Assembly: GCF_000304335.1 (NCBI RefSeq) | Contig: NZ_CAJF01000007.1 | Span: 62,001 to 126,000, forward strand | Direction of reading: 5' to 3' | DNA from: Microbacterium yannicii PS01 | GTDB taxonomy: Bacteria; Actinomycetota; Actinomycetes; Actinomycetales; Microbacteriaceae | DNA length: 64,000 nt | In this document: positions 62,522-64,000 of the stretch, in pieces | Layout: every line of letters begins with the position of its first letter | Position numbering within the stretch: the stretch's first letter is position 1 | Notes under the pieces: generated by a model | Database searches by the model: none | What the model saw: only the letters and a program-made list of their open reading frames with translations | Told to the model about the DNA's origin: nothing | Made by a program: the position numbers and the translations under genes

Positions 62522-64000
62522 GTGACAACGCTCGAACGACTGGCCGAACTCGTCGTCGTCGCCAATCGGCTTCCCGTGGACCGGGTGGCCGACGGCGACG
62601 GCGAGCCTTCCTGGCGGCGATCGCCGGGCGGGCTGGTCACGGCCCTCGAGCCGGTCATGCGGCGTTCGGACGGCGCGTGGGTCGGCTGGCCCGGTCAGCC
62701 CGACATCGAGGTCGAGCCCTTCGACTTCGAGGGTGCCTACCTCGTTCCGGTCTCGCTCACCGCTGAAGAGATCGAGCTCTACTACGAGGGCATGTCGAAC
62801 GACACGTTCTGGCCGCTCTATCACGATGTGATCTCCGAGCCCCGCTATCGCCGCGTCTGGTGGGACGCGTACGTCCGGGTCAACAAGAGGTTCGCTGATG
62901 CGGCAGCCGCCGTCGCCGCGCCGGGTGCGACGGTCTGGGTGCAGGACTACCAGCTCCAGCTGGTGCCGCGCATGCTGCGTGAAGCACGGCCGGATCTCAC
63001 CATCGGCTACTTCCACCACATTCCTTTCCCCGCATACGGCCTCTACTCGCAGCTGCCGTGGCGGCGCCAGGTGCTCGAAGGACTGCTGGGCGCCGACGTG
63101 ATCGGCTTTCAGCGGGTGGCGGATGCCGGGAATTTCGCCCGCGCCGTACGTCGCCAGCTGCGCTACGAGACGAAGGCCTCGGGCATCATCGTCCCGAACC
63201 CCGACGGATCGACGCGCCGGTCGCTGGCCAAGGCGTTCCCCATCTCCATCGACGCCGCGTCGTACATCGAGCTCGCCCGTCGCCCGGACGTGCAGGAGCG
63301 TGCGCGAGAGATCCGCGAGAGCCTGGGCAACCCGAAGAAGATCCTCCTCGGCGTGGACCGGCTCGACTACACCAAAGGCATCCGGCATCGCATGAAGGCG
63401 TTCGGCGAGCTCCTCGAGGACGGCAAGCTGTCGGTCGAGGACGTCACGCTCGTGCAGGTGGCGAGCCCCAGCCGCGAGCGGGTTGAGGCGTACATGCAGC
63501 TGCGCGACGAGATCGAGCTGATGGTGGGACGCGTGAACGGCGACCACGACACCATGGGCCACACCGCCATCAGGTATCTGCACCAGGCCTATCCGCGCGA
63601 GGAGATGGTCGCGCTCTTCCTCGCCGCGGACGTGATGCTCGTCACGGCGCTACGGGACGGCATGAATCTGGTCGCCAAGGAGTATGTCGCCTCGCGGATC
63701 GACAATCGCGGCGTGCTCGTGCTGAGCGAGTTCGCCGGTGCCGCGGATGAGCTGCCCAGCGCCGTGCGCATCAATCCCCACGACATCGACGGGATGAAGG
63801 ACGCCATCATGCGAGCCATCGACATGCCGGCGGCCGAACAGGGACGGCGCATGCGGGCTCTGCGCAAGAAGGTGATCGAGAGCGACGTCGCGCGCTGGTC
63901 CAAGTCGTTCCTCGACACCCTGGCCGACGCGCGGGACCACCACCAGCCCACCGCGCCAGGGCGCCTGGAGGGGCCGGATCTCTCGGAAGAGGCCGGCGAG
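62522..64000 (+). CDS. otsA: Alpha,alpha-trehalose-phosphate synthase, 3' end beyond the window
   Basis: 493 codons from a GTG to the window edge with no stop. It is a GT20 enzyme forming trehalose-6-phosphate from UDP-glucose and glucose-6-phosphate. LVVVANRLPVDRV, the GG in RSPGGLVTALEPV, VQDYQLQLVPRMLR, IGYFHHIPFP and LGVDRLDYTKGIRHRMKAF are the family motifs, and RDGMNLVAKEYVA binds the donor. A TAGCCT -10-like box lies about 35 bp upstream. Trehalose is an osmolyte in actinobacteria. Confidence 0.95.
   Translation, partial: MTTLERLAELVVVANRLPVDRVADGDGEPSWRRSPGGLVTALEPVMRRSDGAWVGWPGQPDIEVEPFDFEGAYLVPVSLTAEEIELYYEGMSNDTFWPLYHDVISEPRYRRVWWDAYVRVNKRFADAAAAVAAPGATVWVQDYQLQLVPRMLREARPDLTIGYFHHIPFPAYGLYSQLPWRRQVLEGLLGADVIGFQRVADAGNFARAVRRQLRYETKASGIIVPNPDGSTRRSLAKAFPISIDAASYIELARRPDVQERAREIRESLGNPKKILLGVDRLDYTKGIRHRMKAFGELLEDGKLSVEDVTLVQVASPSRERVEAYMQLRDEIELMVGRVNGDHDTMGHTAIRYLHQAYPREEMVALFLAADVMLVTALRDGMNLVAKEYVASRIDNRGVLVLSEFAGAADELPSAVRINPHDIDGMKDAIMRAIDMPAAEQGRRMRALRKKVIESDVARWSKSFLDTLADARDHHQPTAPGRLEGPDLSEEAGE

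Noticed and set aside
1..64000. CRISPR array
   Set aside because: No regularly spaced repeats were seen; repeats found are the att cores and short integrase-arm candidates.

Overview
The window is about 70% G+C by eye. It has dense GTG starts, four-base ATGA/GTGA gene overlaps, a Ku/LigD end-joining pair, a tad/Flp pilus operon, an ftsE with a long Ala/Pro-rich tail, and an ssrA encoding the tag AEKKQSDFALAA. Together these suggest a chromosome of a high-GC actinobacterium, most likely family Microbacteriaceae and close to Microbacterium. This assignment is inference from gene content, not a database result.

Layout. 0-5 kb: the end of a cation-diffusion-facilitator transporter, ligD and ku (divergent), a DedA membrane protein and tRNA-Leu. 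5-11.4 kb: two small membrane proteins, then the tad/Flp pilus operon (tadA, tadB, tadC, Flp-like pilin, two TadE-like pseudopilins and a TadG-like protein). tadC is interrupted by about 450 bp carrying a lipoprotein gene on the other strand. 11.4-18.25 kb: an MFS exporter and the housekeeping run prfB, ftsE-ftsX, smpB, a SIMPL protein and ssrA (tmRNA).

18.23-33.73 kb: a genomic island of about 15.5 kb integrated in the 3' end of ssrA. It is bounded by a 21-bp direct repeat and has a tyrosine integrase next to the left end. The ssrA terminator is present in two related versions, one beyond each repeat. Cargo: a large LuxR-type regulator, an alpha/beta hydrolase divergent from an ECF41-like sigma factor whose frame runs into a GNAT gene, a P-type cation ATPase, two glycosyltransferases, a three-gene overlapping operon (macrolide-type glycosyltransferase, multi-span membrane protein, membrane-anchored hydrolase), an NmrA-like reductase and a small HTH protein.

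33.8-49.5 kb: ordinary accessory metabolism and stress genes. These include VOC, amine oxidase, isochorismatase, YaeQ, CGNR zinc finger, SRPBCC plus a phytoene-desaturase-like enzyme, NhaA fused to a DsbA domain followed by a cyclic-nucleotide/thioredoxin-reductase-like flavoprotein, a kinase-like phosphotransferase, SDR, DUF2231, manganese catalase, lipoproteins, an inositol-phosphatase-family enzyme and tRNA-Lys.

49.7-62.1 kb: one catabolic block. An unbroken chain of four-base overlaps links livK-G-F-H-M, an acyl-CoA ligase, a TetR regulator (frameshifted in a G5 run), a 3-hydroxybutyrate-dehydrogenase-like SDR and an alpha/beta hydrolase. A divergently placed IclR regulator separates it from CoA-transferase A/B and thiolase. 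The enzymes fit the route 3-hydroxybutyrate to acetoacetate to acetoacetyl-CoA to two acetyl-CoA. The window ends inside otsA (trehalose-6-phosphate synthase).
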